A stretch of DNA of 64,000 nucleotides from CAVPWP01 sp963709395 (lineage in GTDB: Bacteria; Pseudomonadota; Alphaproteobacteria; Rhodobacterales; Rhodobacteraceae), in NCBI GenBank assembly GCA_963709395.1, contig CAVPWP010000015.1, positions 34,298-98,297 on the forward strand. Direction: 5' to 3'. The number at the start of each line of letters is the position of its first letter. Positions within the stretch are counted from its first letter, which is position 1. The notes below the pieces were generated by a model that was given only the letters and a program-made list of their open reading frames with translations, ran no database searches and had not been told where the DNA came from. The translations under genes were made by a program, and so were the position numbers. This document shows, one piece after another, positions 54,431-63,000 of this stretch.

Positions 54431-55195
54431 CTATTTTGTCCATGACTGTGTTTCCGCAGCCATCGCCTTCAGCCACAGAATGTCAAAGCCAGCGATGATG
54501 CGGTAACCCTTTGCGAAAAGCGCATCAGCCTGAGGCTTTGCAAGGCCAACGTTGCCCAGTGGGATGCCTGCCGCGTTCGCGGCTTCTTCGACCTTTGCAA
54601 TGGCCGCAAGAAAATCTGGGTGATCGAACTGGCCTGAAATGCCCAAATCTGTCGATAGGTCAAACTGCGCTGGAATAATCGCATCGATCCCCGGCACCGC
54701 ACATATTGCCTCAATGTTTTCAATCGCATCCCGTGTCTCAACCAGCAAACAGCAAACCAGACTACCATCGACGGTTTCGCGGTAGTCCATTAGTGACGTA
54801 CCCCAACGGGAATGTGCGAGGAATGGCCCGAAACCACGCGTGCCATTTGGCGGGTAACGAAGCGAGGCAACAGCCCGTACAGCATCTTCGGCACTACGGA
54901 TCAACGGAAACGCAATACCTTCAGCACCAAGATCCAGCACACGTTTTACTTGTGCCGCATCGTTTTCTGTGACCCGGACAAGCGGAGCACATGACGTACC
55001 AGCAGTTGCTGCGATCATTGCATGGGCTGACGCGTAATCAATCGCACCATGTTCCAAATCAATTATGACCGCGTCACTGCCAGCCGCTGCCATGGCTTGG
55101 GTCACCGTTGCAGAGGGAATGGTGCAGACATGCGCTGTCAGTCGTTTGGTGGGATCAGATAGCTTTTCTTTGAACGCCATTGGACGGGATTTCAT
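54431..55195 (-). CDS. HpcH/HpaI-family aldolase, lower-GC
   Basis: 254 residues. ATG 55195 with gagg upstream. The TIM-barrel family motifs are visible: VIIDLEHGAIDYAS (metal and substrate loop), LVRVTENDAAQVKRVLDLGA, and LLVETRDAIENIEAI with PAQFDLSTDLGISGQFDHPD. Such enzymes cleave or form 2-keto-hydroxy acids, needing Mg or Mn. The gene is clearly less GC-rich than its neighbours, with codons ending in A/T, which suggests recent acquisition. It has no operon partner and stands between eroded DNA and a recombinase. Confidence 0.88.
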   Translation of the reverse strand: MKSRPMAFKEKLSDPTKRLTAHVCTIPSATVTQAMAAAGSDAVIIDLEHGAIDYASAHAMIAATAGTSCAPLVRVTENDAAQVKRVLDLGAEGIAFPLIRSAEDAVRAVASLRYPPNGTRGFGPFLAHSRWGTSLMDYRETVDGSLVCCLLVETRDAIENIEAICAVPGIDAIIPAQFDLSTDLGISGQFDHPDFLAAIAKVEEAANAAGIPLGNVGLAKPQADALFAKGYRIIAGFDILWLKAMAAETQSWTK

Positions 55196-55593
55196 GAGAG
55201 CCTCAAGTGAATGATTGTGTTATGAAAATAGTTGTCGGTGAAGTTCGCGGATCAAACAAGGCTTATCCAGAGCCTTCTTACTCCAGCGTTCAAAGCAGAC
55301 ATTCATGCATCTTGCAGCATTTGTGACTTTGGGCTCATCTCCGGTCATTCGCCGCGGGTTTCGCGAATGGCCGCTTTGGGCCGGTCGTGTCGATCGCCTC
55401 CGGGCCGCGACGACGAAGTCTGCCATCATCCATGCAGTCGGTCTGCGCCAAACCCGGTCATCCGAGGCTTTCGGTCAGATGACCAGGACGTCGGCAAAGC
55501 GGACCGTCGTGCTTGGCCCGAGAGTACGCCCGGACACGTCCAGTCTGGTAACCCAAATTGGGCGGAGTACGTCGCCGAGCGCAGCCAACCCTT
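55196..55593. other. intergenic region between aldolase and recombinase
   Basis: About 400 bases with no gene. 55341-55384 matches the repeat at 50342-50385. It holds the 3' side of the recombinase and the promoter side of the aldolase gene. Confidence 0.5.
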
Positions 55594-58500
55594 TCACGGG
55601 CGGAATTCATCGAGGAGCGCCTCGATCATGTCCTGACCCCGTTCCCGGGCTCGGGTTGAGGCAGCGGAGGTCCGGTACTCTTCTTTGCTCCGCGGATCCC
55701 TGTGCGCGGTAAGCGCAATGGCCGCCTCGACGGCCTCCGGACCGAGGCGCGCAAATTCCGAATGTACCCGAGTCCGCACGATGTGGGCGCCGGTGCCAAA
55801 GTGCTGCCGCCAGACGCTCGAGGGATAGCCCGCTGAGAGAATCCGACCGTTGGTGGTCCGGAACACTGGAAGCTGTACCTCGCAGGCACGGGCCCTCATG
55901 ACCTCCAGATGGACGGGGTCCACGCCCTGGAGGACGAGGGCGTCCAGGAAAGGTGTCAGGAGAGGATGAAGGCGTCCCCTCAGCGGCTCGCCCTCTTTGT
56001 GCGTCTCGATGTCGACAGCATAGCGATCCCCAACCACGTAGATGTCCCGTCCCCATACGAGCTGACCGTCCTTCAGCCGAAGGGGCAGGAACGTCCAGAT
56101 GGCGATGGCCGCTGCCTCGTTCATCAGCCGCTGGCCGGTCTGGCGACGCCTTGCGGTCCGGCTGCGGGTGAGGAGATCTTCGGCAAGGCGCCACGTGTCC
56201 GACAGAGAGGGCAGGCGTTCAAGTCGGCCGTCCTTGAGCTTATTCACCGAGTTCAGGCCACGCCTCAGCGCGTTCTCGTGTTGTCGTAGCGCCGCAAGAA
56301 CCAACGGGTCCACGCCGAGCCATTCGCCGAAGAGACGGAGACGCATCACGGCGGTGTGACGGGTCGCAGGCCGGTTTCCGTCGTGGGCGTACCGCGGCGT
56401 CTCCGTCTGCTCGGCATGGGCCTTCCGCGTCTCCTCGAGAGCGCGCACGCCTTCGATGGTGATGTCCAGGGGAAGCCCGCGGTCGAGAACGACCTTCGCG
56501 TATTCGCGCAGCACCTCCACGAGATTGTCGACGACGCTTGCCGCCGGCGCTGCGCGCAGGTCGGATCCCATTCCAGACCGCATCTCGTTCAGGACCCGGA
56601 GCCAAGCCGCCGGCAGGTCCCCCAAGGGAACGCGCTTCTCCGCCGGGGGGCGCGGTCTGGATCCCGCGCGGGACGGCTTTGGTGGGCTCTTCTGGCGGAT
56701 CGCCTCGTTGAGGGTCAGAAGCACTGCCGGGTTTCCAGGCAAGAGGATGTCCAACGCCGTCTTGAGGCTCCGGAGACGGCGGCTCGATTCCCTGCCATCG
56801 GCGAAACCAAGAAAATCGCCGACCGTCGGAACGGTGATGTCGCGCGCCTCGGCGTAGGCAAAGAATCGGTCGAGGACCCGCAGGTCTTCGAGATCGACTT
56901 TCGCCATTCCGGGAAGCCGCGCGTATGGCACCATGTACGATCGGGCGAGGATCTCCTCCCGGGACCGGCGATCGCAGACCCTGCTCCGCGGCCGTTTTGC
57001 CCGGATCGCCGCGCGAAGGGTCTCGTGGACGGGCGCGGTGGCCGGTTCGAGCTGCTTGAGGGCGGTCCGCAAGTTCTCGAGCTTCCGAGGGCTCGCGTCG
57101 TCCTTCACGAAAGCAAGGAAGTCCTCGACCGTCGGTGCGGCGACGCGTTTTGCCTGGGCGACGGCGAAGAACGCATCGAGTGTCCGGAGTTCGCGCAGGC
57201 CGACCGCGTCGCATCCGGGCGTATTCCGGTACCTTGCGAAGTGCGGCGCGGCGAGGATTTCCTCGCGGGAACGGGTGTCGTAGGTGGTGCCGGTCATTTC
57301 ATGAGTTCCTGCAATGAGGTCCTGACCGCGCTCGACGAGCCGCATGCTGTCGAGCCAGCCGTAGAACGTCCGGAGGGTGTCCGGCGTATCGTCGATGCGC
57401 TGCGCGATGACCTCGATCTCGGTCGGATGTTCGTTCAGAAGGAGCGAGGTCTGGCCGTGCCGCATCTGATGCGGTGTCATTGGCAGGTCGACGTAGATCC
57501 TCATGAAGTTCGAGAACTCCTCGCCGAACCAGCCGGCGTCGAGGTGCGCGTCCGCCGAAGTGACAGCCGGGAACAGGAATGGGCTCTCTTCGGCATGCGG
57601 GAAGAGCGGTCGGATGGTGTCGTGATACCAGTGAATGACGTCACGGAATCCGTGCGCCGTGCAGCGGATCGGGAACTCGATCTTTTCCTTGTTCTTCGTG
57701 AACTCCGCAGGGATCGTCACCTTCATGGGCTTCTTCTTGCTCTTCCTGCGGATGTCGATCCAGGCGTCCTCGCCGACACAGGTGAGGGCCATGGCGTTCG
57801 ATACGCGGATCGGCGCACCGCCGATCTCGATGGCGGCGAAGCATGCGGCCGCACCGAGAAGCCTGACCTTGGACAGCTCCCGCGGGGTGAGGTCACGCTC
57901 CTCCGCGGCGGCGACCGCGAGGATCGCCTCCGTGGCGTCTCGCAAGGTCCTGAACGAGTAGAGGAACCGACGTCGGAGATCCTCTCGCGCGATCAAGGAC
58001 TCGCAGAATTGCCGGTTCTTCTTCGTCATCTGCTTTTCGTCGCGGGCGCCTTTGCGGGAATCCTTGTTGTTGGCGATGATCCTGGACAGCGTGGTGGTGT
58101 CATGACCGGCGGCCGCCAGCACCTGGCGGATCCCCTTCAGGTATTTCCGCGTGGTGCGTTCCGAGAGAAGACCCCGGTTCTTGGACCGTGCTTTGCGCGC
58201 GAACATTTCGCCGGCGACGGCGCAGATGACCTCGTCATCCGAGAGGACGCGGAGGATGTCGGACGCCTCCGGGGAAGCCAGGCCAACCTGGAGCCCGACT
58301 CGAAGCGCCGTCCGGAAGCCTGAGGTGAGGACATGTGCGTGGCGCTCGTGCTTGTCGGTATGGCTCTGGGAGACGGGGTCCCATCCGGAGAGTGTCACGG
58401 ACGCGACGGCGGCGGCAATCTGGCGCTCCCAGGGCTCGGGTAGCGGCAGGAGATCTATCGGACCCGTCTGCGGGCTGAAGTTGAGCGGGGCAGGGGGCAG

Positions 58501-59109
58501 GAGGTGAGCGAGCTCCGGGAATGCCCTCAGCTCGTCGAGGTAACCGATCGCCGTGCGGTTCGCGGTGCGCTTGTTCCCGCCGTAGGCGAGGTCGATCTCG
58601 AAGGCGGCCTCCAGCGTGAAGCGGGACGGCTCCACTCCATGGGCCCGCGCGACCAGGACGAAGGTCCGCAGCGCCTTGAGCTTCATGGGATGCCACGCGG
58701 ATGTGCCGACCTTCCCCTCGGTCAGTGGTGTGATGCGGGCCAGAAGCTCGGTCCATTCGTCCTCGATGGCCCGGAGAGTGGCCTTCCGCTGGTGGATGCC
58801 GTGGAAATGGCGCGCGGCGGCAAGGAGCCGTCGCCGGAAGAGGCCGTAAGCCGCGTCGGTCGGCCACTTGGCCGGATCAAATCCATCCGGAGGGTATCGC
58901 TCCTCGAGCTCTTCGAGATCGGCGCTCAGGCTCTTGAGCAGTTGGTTTCTCTTGTCGGCCACCTCCTCAATGGCGCCACGGTACGACTTCTGCGTCGCCG
59001 CTGAGAGATCGGTTCGGGCGGCCGTGTGGTCGAGCAGGTCCTGGAGGGTGACGCCGACCGGTTTGACAGATTGATAGAGCGGGGCAGGGGGCAGGGTGAA
59101 CTGGATCAT
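55594..59109 (-). CDS. double-domain tyrosine recombinase
   Basis: 1171 residues, roughly three times a normal integrase. A first recombinase unit, residues 1-600, has an N-terminal SAM-like region, box I near Arg435 (IRVSNAMAL), HxxR in PHQMRHGQ (His547, Arg550) and candidate nucleophile Tyr583 (TFYGWL). A duplicated domain of about 80 residues follows (RSREEILAAPHF.. near 612 and RSREEILARSYM.. near 715, both with PTVxDFL). A second unit has an SAM-like region near 860-950, box I Arg1011 (LPLRLKDGQ), HxxR at His1109-Arg1112 and TAHRDPRSKEEYRT with His1136 and Tyr1145. It is full length. Starts ATG 59109 after a palindromic operator-like site. Likely the integrase of a resident mobile element. 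Confidence 0.82.
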   Translation of the reverse strand: MIQFTLPPAPLYQSVKPVGVTLQDLLDHTAARTDLSAATQKSYRGAIEEVADKRNQLLKSLSADLEELEERYPPDGFDPAKWPTDAAYGLFRRRLLAAARHFHGIHQRKATLRAIEDEWTELLARITPLTEGKVGTSAWHPMKLKALRTFVLVARAHGVEPSRFTLEAAFEIDLAYGGNKRTANRTAIGYLDELRAFPELAHLLPPAPLNFSPQTGPIDLLPLPEPWERQIAAAVASVTLSGWDPVSQSHTDKHERHAHVLTSGFRTALRVGLQVGLASPEASDILRVLSDDEVICAVAGEMFARKARSKNRGLLSERTTRKYLKGIRQVLAAAGHDTTTLSRIIANNKDSRKGARDEKQMTKKNRQFCESLIAREDLRRRFLYSFRTLRDATEAILAVAAAEERDLTPRELSKVRLLGAAACFAAIEIGGAPIRVSNAMALTCVGEDAWIDIRRKSKKKPMKVTIPAEFTKNKEKIEFPIRCTAHGFRDVIHWYHDTIRPLFPHAEESPFLFPAVTSADAHLDAGWFGEEFSNFMRIYVDLPMTPHQMRHGQTSLLLNEHPTEIEVIAQRIDDTPDTLRTFYGWLDSMRLVERGQDLIAGTHEMTGTTYDTRSREEILAAPHFARYRNTPGCDAVGLRELRTLDAFFAVAQAKRVAAPTVEDFLAFVKDDASPRKLENLRTALKQLEPATAPVHETLRAAIRAKRPRSRVCDRRSREEILARSYMVPYARLPGMAKVDLEDLRVLDRFFAYAEARDITVPTVGDFLGFADGRESSRRLRSLKTALDILLPGNPAVLLTLNEAIRQKSPPKPSRAGSRPRPPAEKRVPLGDLPAAWLRVLNEMRSGMGSDLRAAPAASVVDNLVEVLREYAKVVLDRGLPLDITIEGVRALEETRKAHAEQTETPRYAHDGNRPATRHTAVMRLRLFGEWLGVDPLVLAALRQHENALRRGLNSVNKLKDGRLERLPSLSDTWRLAEDLLTRSRTARRRQTGQRLMNEAAAIAIWTFLPLRLKDGQLVWGRDIYVVGDRYAVDIETHKEGEPLRGRLHPLLTPFLDALVLQGVDPVHLEVMRARACEVQLPVFRTTNGRILSAGYPSSVWRQHFGTGAHIVRTRVHSEFARLGPEAVEAAIALTAHRDPRSKEEYRTSAASTRARERGQDMIEALLDEFRP

Positions 59110-59130
59110 CGAGGGAGTCTCCGTGCAGCA

Positions 59131-59219
59131 AGATCGCGGTTTCGGCCGTCAAATCGCGATCTGGATACGGAGAGTTCCCGAATTACCACCGGTGAAATCC
59201 TCCGAGTGTTTGTATCCAG
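59131..59219. promoter_or_regulatory. inverted repeats upstream of the recombinase
   Basis: agatcgcggttt..aaatcgcgatct (59131-59162, 11 of 12 paired, eight-base loop) lies 21 bases upstream of the recombinase ATG. A second pair, ctggatac (59161-59168) and gtatccag (59211-59218), flanks 42 bases. Autoregulation sites or recombination arm-type sites are both possible. Confidence 0.5.
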
Positions 59220-59294
59220 GCGGACTGCTTGGGGGCACTGCCGTCTAAGTGCGTTTTGGGTATCTGGATCGCGTATCTGCATTGGAAAAGCCTT

Positions 59295-59738
59295 TCAGGA
59301 CGTAGGGAGTAAGGAGCCGAAAACCGGCGCCGGTTTGCGGTATTGCGGGATGGGAGATTGCAGGTCCCACGCAATGATTTCCGCCCGCCGCCACCGCAGA
59401 CCGCGGGTATTCTCGGCGCCGCAGCCGAGGTCGATAGCGCGCGGCATTGGCGGGTATCCCGGCCGTGCGGGCTTCTCGTCGTGCCACTTGTAGACGGTGC
59501 TCGAATCGACGCCGAGGAGCCTGGCGACTTCGGCGGCCTTCAGCAGCGGGGCCGACAGATCATCCCAATCCGCTGGGTCCTGATTCGGCGAGAGACCAAG
59601 GGTTTTCCAAACCAGGCCGCGGCTGAAGCGGCGGCTTCGTGGCGGCAGCCCAAGACGCCGGAGCACGCGTGAGAGGCCGCGGTCGCGGACATTCAGGAAG
59701 GCGGCGAGCTGGAGCCGATCAAGGGATGAATTTTCCAT
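59295..59738 (-). CDS. AlpA/excisionase-like helix-turn-helix protein
   Basis: 147 residues. The central part, about residues 65-125, is an AlpA/MerR-like HTH: LLKAAEVARLLGVDSSTVYK, WHDEKPARPGYPPMPRAIDL and LRWRRAEIIAWD. AlpA-type proteins are excision-directionality factors or activators for integrases. The gene is encoded in line with the recombinase (185 bases apart), in the typical int-xis pair arrangement. ATG 59738 has no good Shine-Dalgarno. The intervening DNA has the inverted repeats described separately. Confidence 0.72.
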   Translation of the reverse strand: MENSSLDRLQLAAFLNVRDRGLSRVLRRLGLPPRSRRFSRGLVWKTLGLSPNQDPADWDDLSAPLLKAAEVARLLGVDSSTVYKWHDEKPARPGYPPMPRAIDLGCGAENTRGLRWRRAEIIAWDLQSPIPQYRKPAPVFGSLLPTS

Positions 59739-60033
59739 GGTCCGGGGGAAATAGTCCCGGGCCGGTCATTCAAAAAAAGCCAGAAAACAGCCGAGCAGAT
59801 TGGATCCCCGATATTGCGATTGGGGCGCGTTCACTCGCGCACCAGTTCTCCCGTCCGTTTTGCTTGTTAGTGTGGGCGATTGTGCGCCGACCAATTCAAA
59901 GGACGAGCTACTGCGGGGCAGAAATGCCGCCCGGCCTCGACCACCAAGGCGTAGAATCGGCCCAGAGCGGACGTTCCGACCAATTCCTGCGGATGTCCAC
60001 ATCGGCGAGCGGCCCGACCGTCCTCCTACCCCC
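59739..60033. other. intergenic stretch
   Basis: About 295 bases between the AlpA-like gene and the end of the large surface protein, with no gene or repeat recognised. Confidence 0.4.
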
Positions 60034-63000
60034 TCAGAAGCTCGCCGTCAGCGTCACGAAGAACCCCTGATCCGCCGGGTCGATCTGGCGCAGGTTGTCC
60101 GGCGTATCGCCCCAGAGGTAGCCCACGCCAATGTCCACCTCGTCCGTGATGTCGCGGGCGATGGCGAACAGCGCGCCCGGTTCCGAACCGAGGCCCTTGT
60201 AGTGCATGATCCGGCCCTCGGCGAGGATGTCCCAGCTGTCGTTCAGGTGGTAGTCGAACCGCAGGACGCCCAGATGCGCGATGCCGCTGCCGAGGTCGGC
60301 GCCGCCGCGGTCAAGGAGCGTGCGGTGGCGCAGGCCGTACTTGGCGTTGACGCTCCAGTAGTCGGAGAGGCGCTTGTTCACCGACAGGTTCAGGATGTGG
60401 CTGCGCTGGCCGAGGCCGTCGTCGTCACCGTCGATGTTGACCTGGTCCGGGCCGGGCTCGTCGAGGAGGTAGGTGTAGCTGATCAGCCCGATCAAGTCGT
60501 CGCTCATCGCCGGGCGGTAGGCATAGCCGATGTCGCCCTCGACGAAGCGGCCCTGGATCGCGCTGTCGACCTCGCTGTCGGCGAAGGCCACGTCCAGCCG
60601 GGTGAGGAAGCGCCAGTCGTCGCTGGCGATCGTCTCGCTGATCCAGCGGAAGGCGTAGGTGTCGGTGTTGGTGTCGGGGTTGCCGTCCTCGTTCGAGCGG
60701 TTCTGCGCCCATTCGAAGCGGGCCGAAAGCGTCGTGCCATACTCGACCGTGCGCAGCGCGCCGAACGACAGGCCGGTGCGGGTGATCTGCTCGCCATCGG
60801 GCTCGATGCTGGTGCCCGAGACGGCGCCGAACTGGTAGCGCCAGGTCGTCGACGGGGTCCAGGTGACGCCGTAGGTGTTCAGGATCGTGGGTTCGACGTC
60901 GAAGATGTCGTAGGTGACTTCCGCCGTCTGGCTCCAGTTCTCGCTGACCGGGCGTTCGCCCGAGACGACGAGGGTGCCGTTCGCGGGCCCCGATAGCCCG
61001 GTGTCGAGCCGGCGTTCTGGGTCGAGGCGGTAGGCGAAGCGGCGGGTTTGACCGTCGGCCACGGATTCCACGATGCCGATGTCGATGCCCCAGCCGAGCG
61101 TGCCGTAGGAGATGTCGGTGGCCAGGGCCATCGTCTCGTACATCGCGATCTCGGCGCCGACGCCCACGCGGTCATCGCGCGAGATGTCGCCTTCGCGGTC
61201 GAGCGTCGCCTGCCCGTAGATCCACCACGTCAGGCGGTCCGAGGCCTCGATCGTCTGGCGCAGGGCGAAGTCGGTGCGCGCGCCGGTCTCGACCGTGGCG
61301 GCGGGGCCGGACTGGTCGACGCGGCGCAGCTCGACTGCGGTCTGCGAGCGGTCGGTCCAGTTGTGGGCCAGCCCGATCCAGCCGTCGGCTTCGTTCAGGC
61401 CGCCGTCCTCGTCGATGAAGCGGGCGCCGAAGTTGAGGGCGGTGTCGGACCCGACCATCAGTTCGCCGGCCATGCGGCCGCGCCAGCGGTCGAACTCGAC
61501 AAGGCCGTCGGGGTCGGCGAAGCCCTCGTCCTCGTGCGCAAGGAAGAAGGACAGGAAGCCCTCGCCGAGGCCGATGTCGCCGAAGGACAACTCGCCCGTG
61601 ACGCGCTGGGCATAGGCGGTGCCGCCGGTGCCGGTCGGCCCGAAGCGGTCGATCGTCAGGCCGCCGTTCTGCGAGGCGGCCAGGCCAAGGCCCGGCCCCT
61701 CGCTCTGGCCAAGCTCGACGAGGACCGAGCTTGCGTCGGTCGGCTGGTAGAGGAGGTCGAGCGCGAGGACGGTGGTGTCGGGCGCGGTCGTGCGGTCCTG
61801 CTGGCCTTCGAAGCCAAGCCGGACGTTGTCGCTGACCCAGCCCTCGACCCGTCCGCCGGCCACCAGACCCTCGAACCCGTCGATCGGCAGGAAGTCGTAG
61901 GTGACGACAAGCACGGTGATCGTAGCGCCGCCTGGGACCGAGACGATGCCGTCGCCGCTTGCGCCCGAGACAATGGGCTCGTCGAGCAGGATCGTGCCCT
62001 GGATCGTATTGAGCCGGTAGTCGACGTCGCGCGTCAGCGTGCGGGTCGCCAGCACCTGCCGCGAGATGCGGTCGCGGATCTCGACCTGCACGGTCTCGCT
62101 GTCCTTCACGATGTCGCGCTGGCTGAGGAAGTAGATGCTGCCGCCGTTCGCCTCGATCGCGTCGCGCTGCACGGCGGTGCGGGCGTTCGCGGCGAAGCCG
62201 GTGACGCGGACCCGCGGGTCGCCGTTGCCGGTGAGCGCGTCGCTTGTCCATTCGCCCGCGGCGCCATACTGCGTGCGGTTCGACCGGGCGAGGCCGCGCA
62301 GGAGGTCGTCGCTCTCGAAGTCGCCCCAGGACAGGTACCAGGTGTCGTCCTCGATCAGGCCGTAGAGGCGGCCCGAGGTGGGGGCGAGGTCTTCCTGGAT
62401 GCTGTCGTCGCCCGTGGTGAAGAACGGCACGTCGTCGTCGAGGTCGCGCAGGATCCGCTCGGGGCTCGGGTCGAACATGCCGTCGAAAAGCTCGTCGAGC
62501 GGCCGGGCGTCCGTGTCGATCATCGCACGGATGCGCGGCCCGCTGGCGAGCTGGCCTTCGGCATAGGCGGCGATCTGGCCCTCGTTGAAGTCGCGGCCGA
62601 TGGTGACGGTGCCGATGGCGGTCACGAACCATTCGGCGCGCGGGATCTCGATGGTCTGCGACACCGTCTGCCCGGCGCTTTCGATGCTGAGGCCGTGGCT
62701 GCCCGGCGGCAGGATGCGGTCGACCGCGAAGGCGCGCCACGGGCCGACGGGGATGGTCTCGCCCAGGACGCTGACGGTGGTGCCGGGTGGCAGGTCGGCG
62801 CCCGAGACGATGACCTGCCCGCCCGAGACGGGGATGCCGCGTTCGAGCGCGCGATCCTCGGACAGGAAGCCCTCGATCGGGCCGGTGGCCGCGGGTCCGG
62901 TCGGGTTCGACCGGATCGCGAGCGGGCGGGGCCGGGTGATGTCGCGGCGGCCCTGCGCATCGAAGACCTCGAGCGCGTAGGCGAGGTTCGCGGCCCGGTC

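Noticed and set aside
56356..58323. Plus-strand open frame of 655 codons
   Set aside because: Antisense of the double recombinase; no conserved motif and atypical Arg-rich composition.
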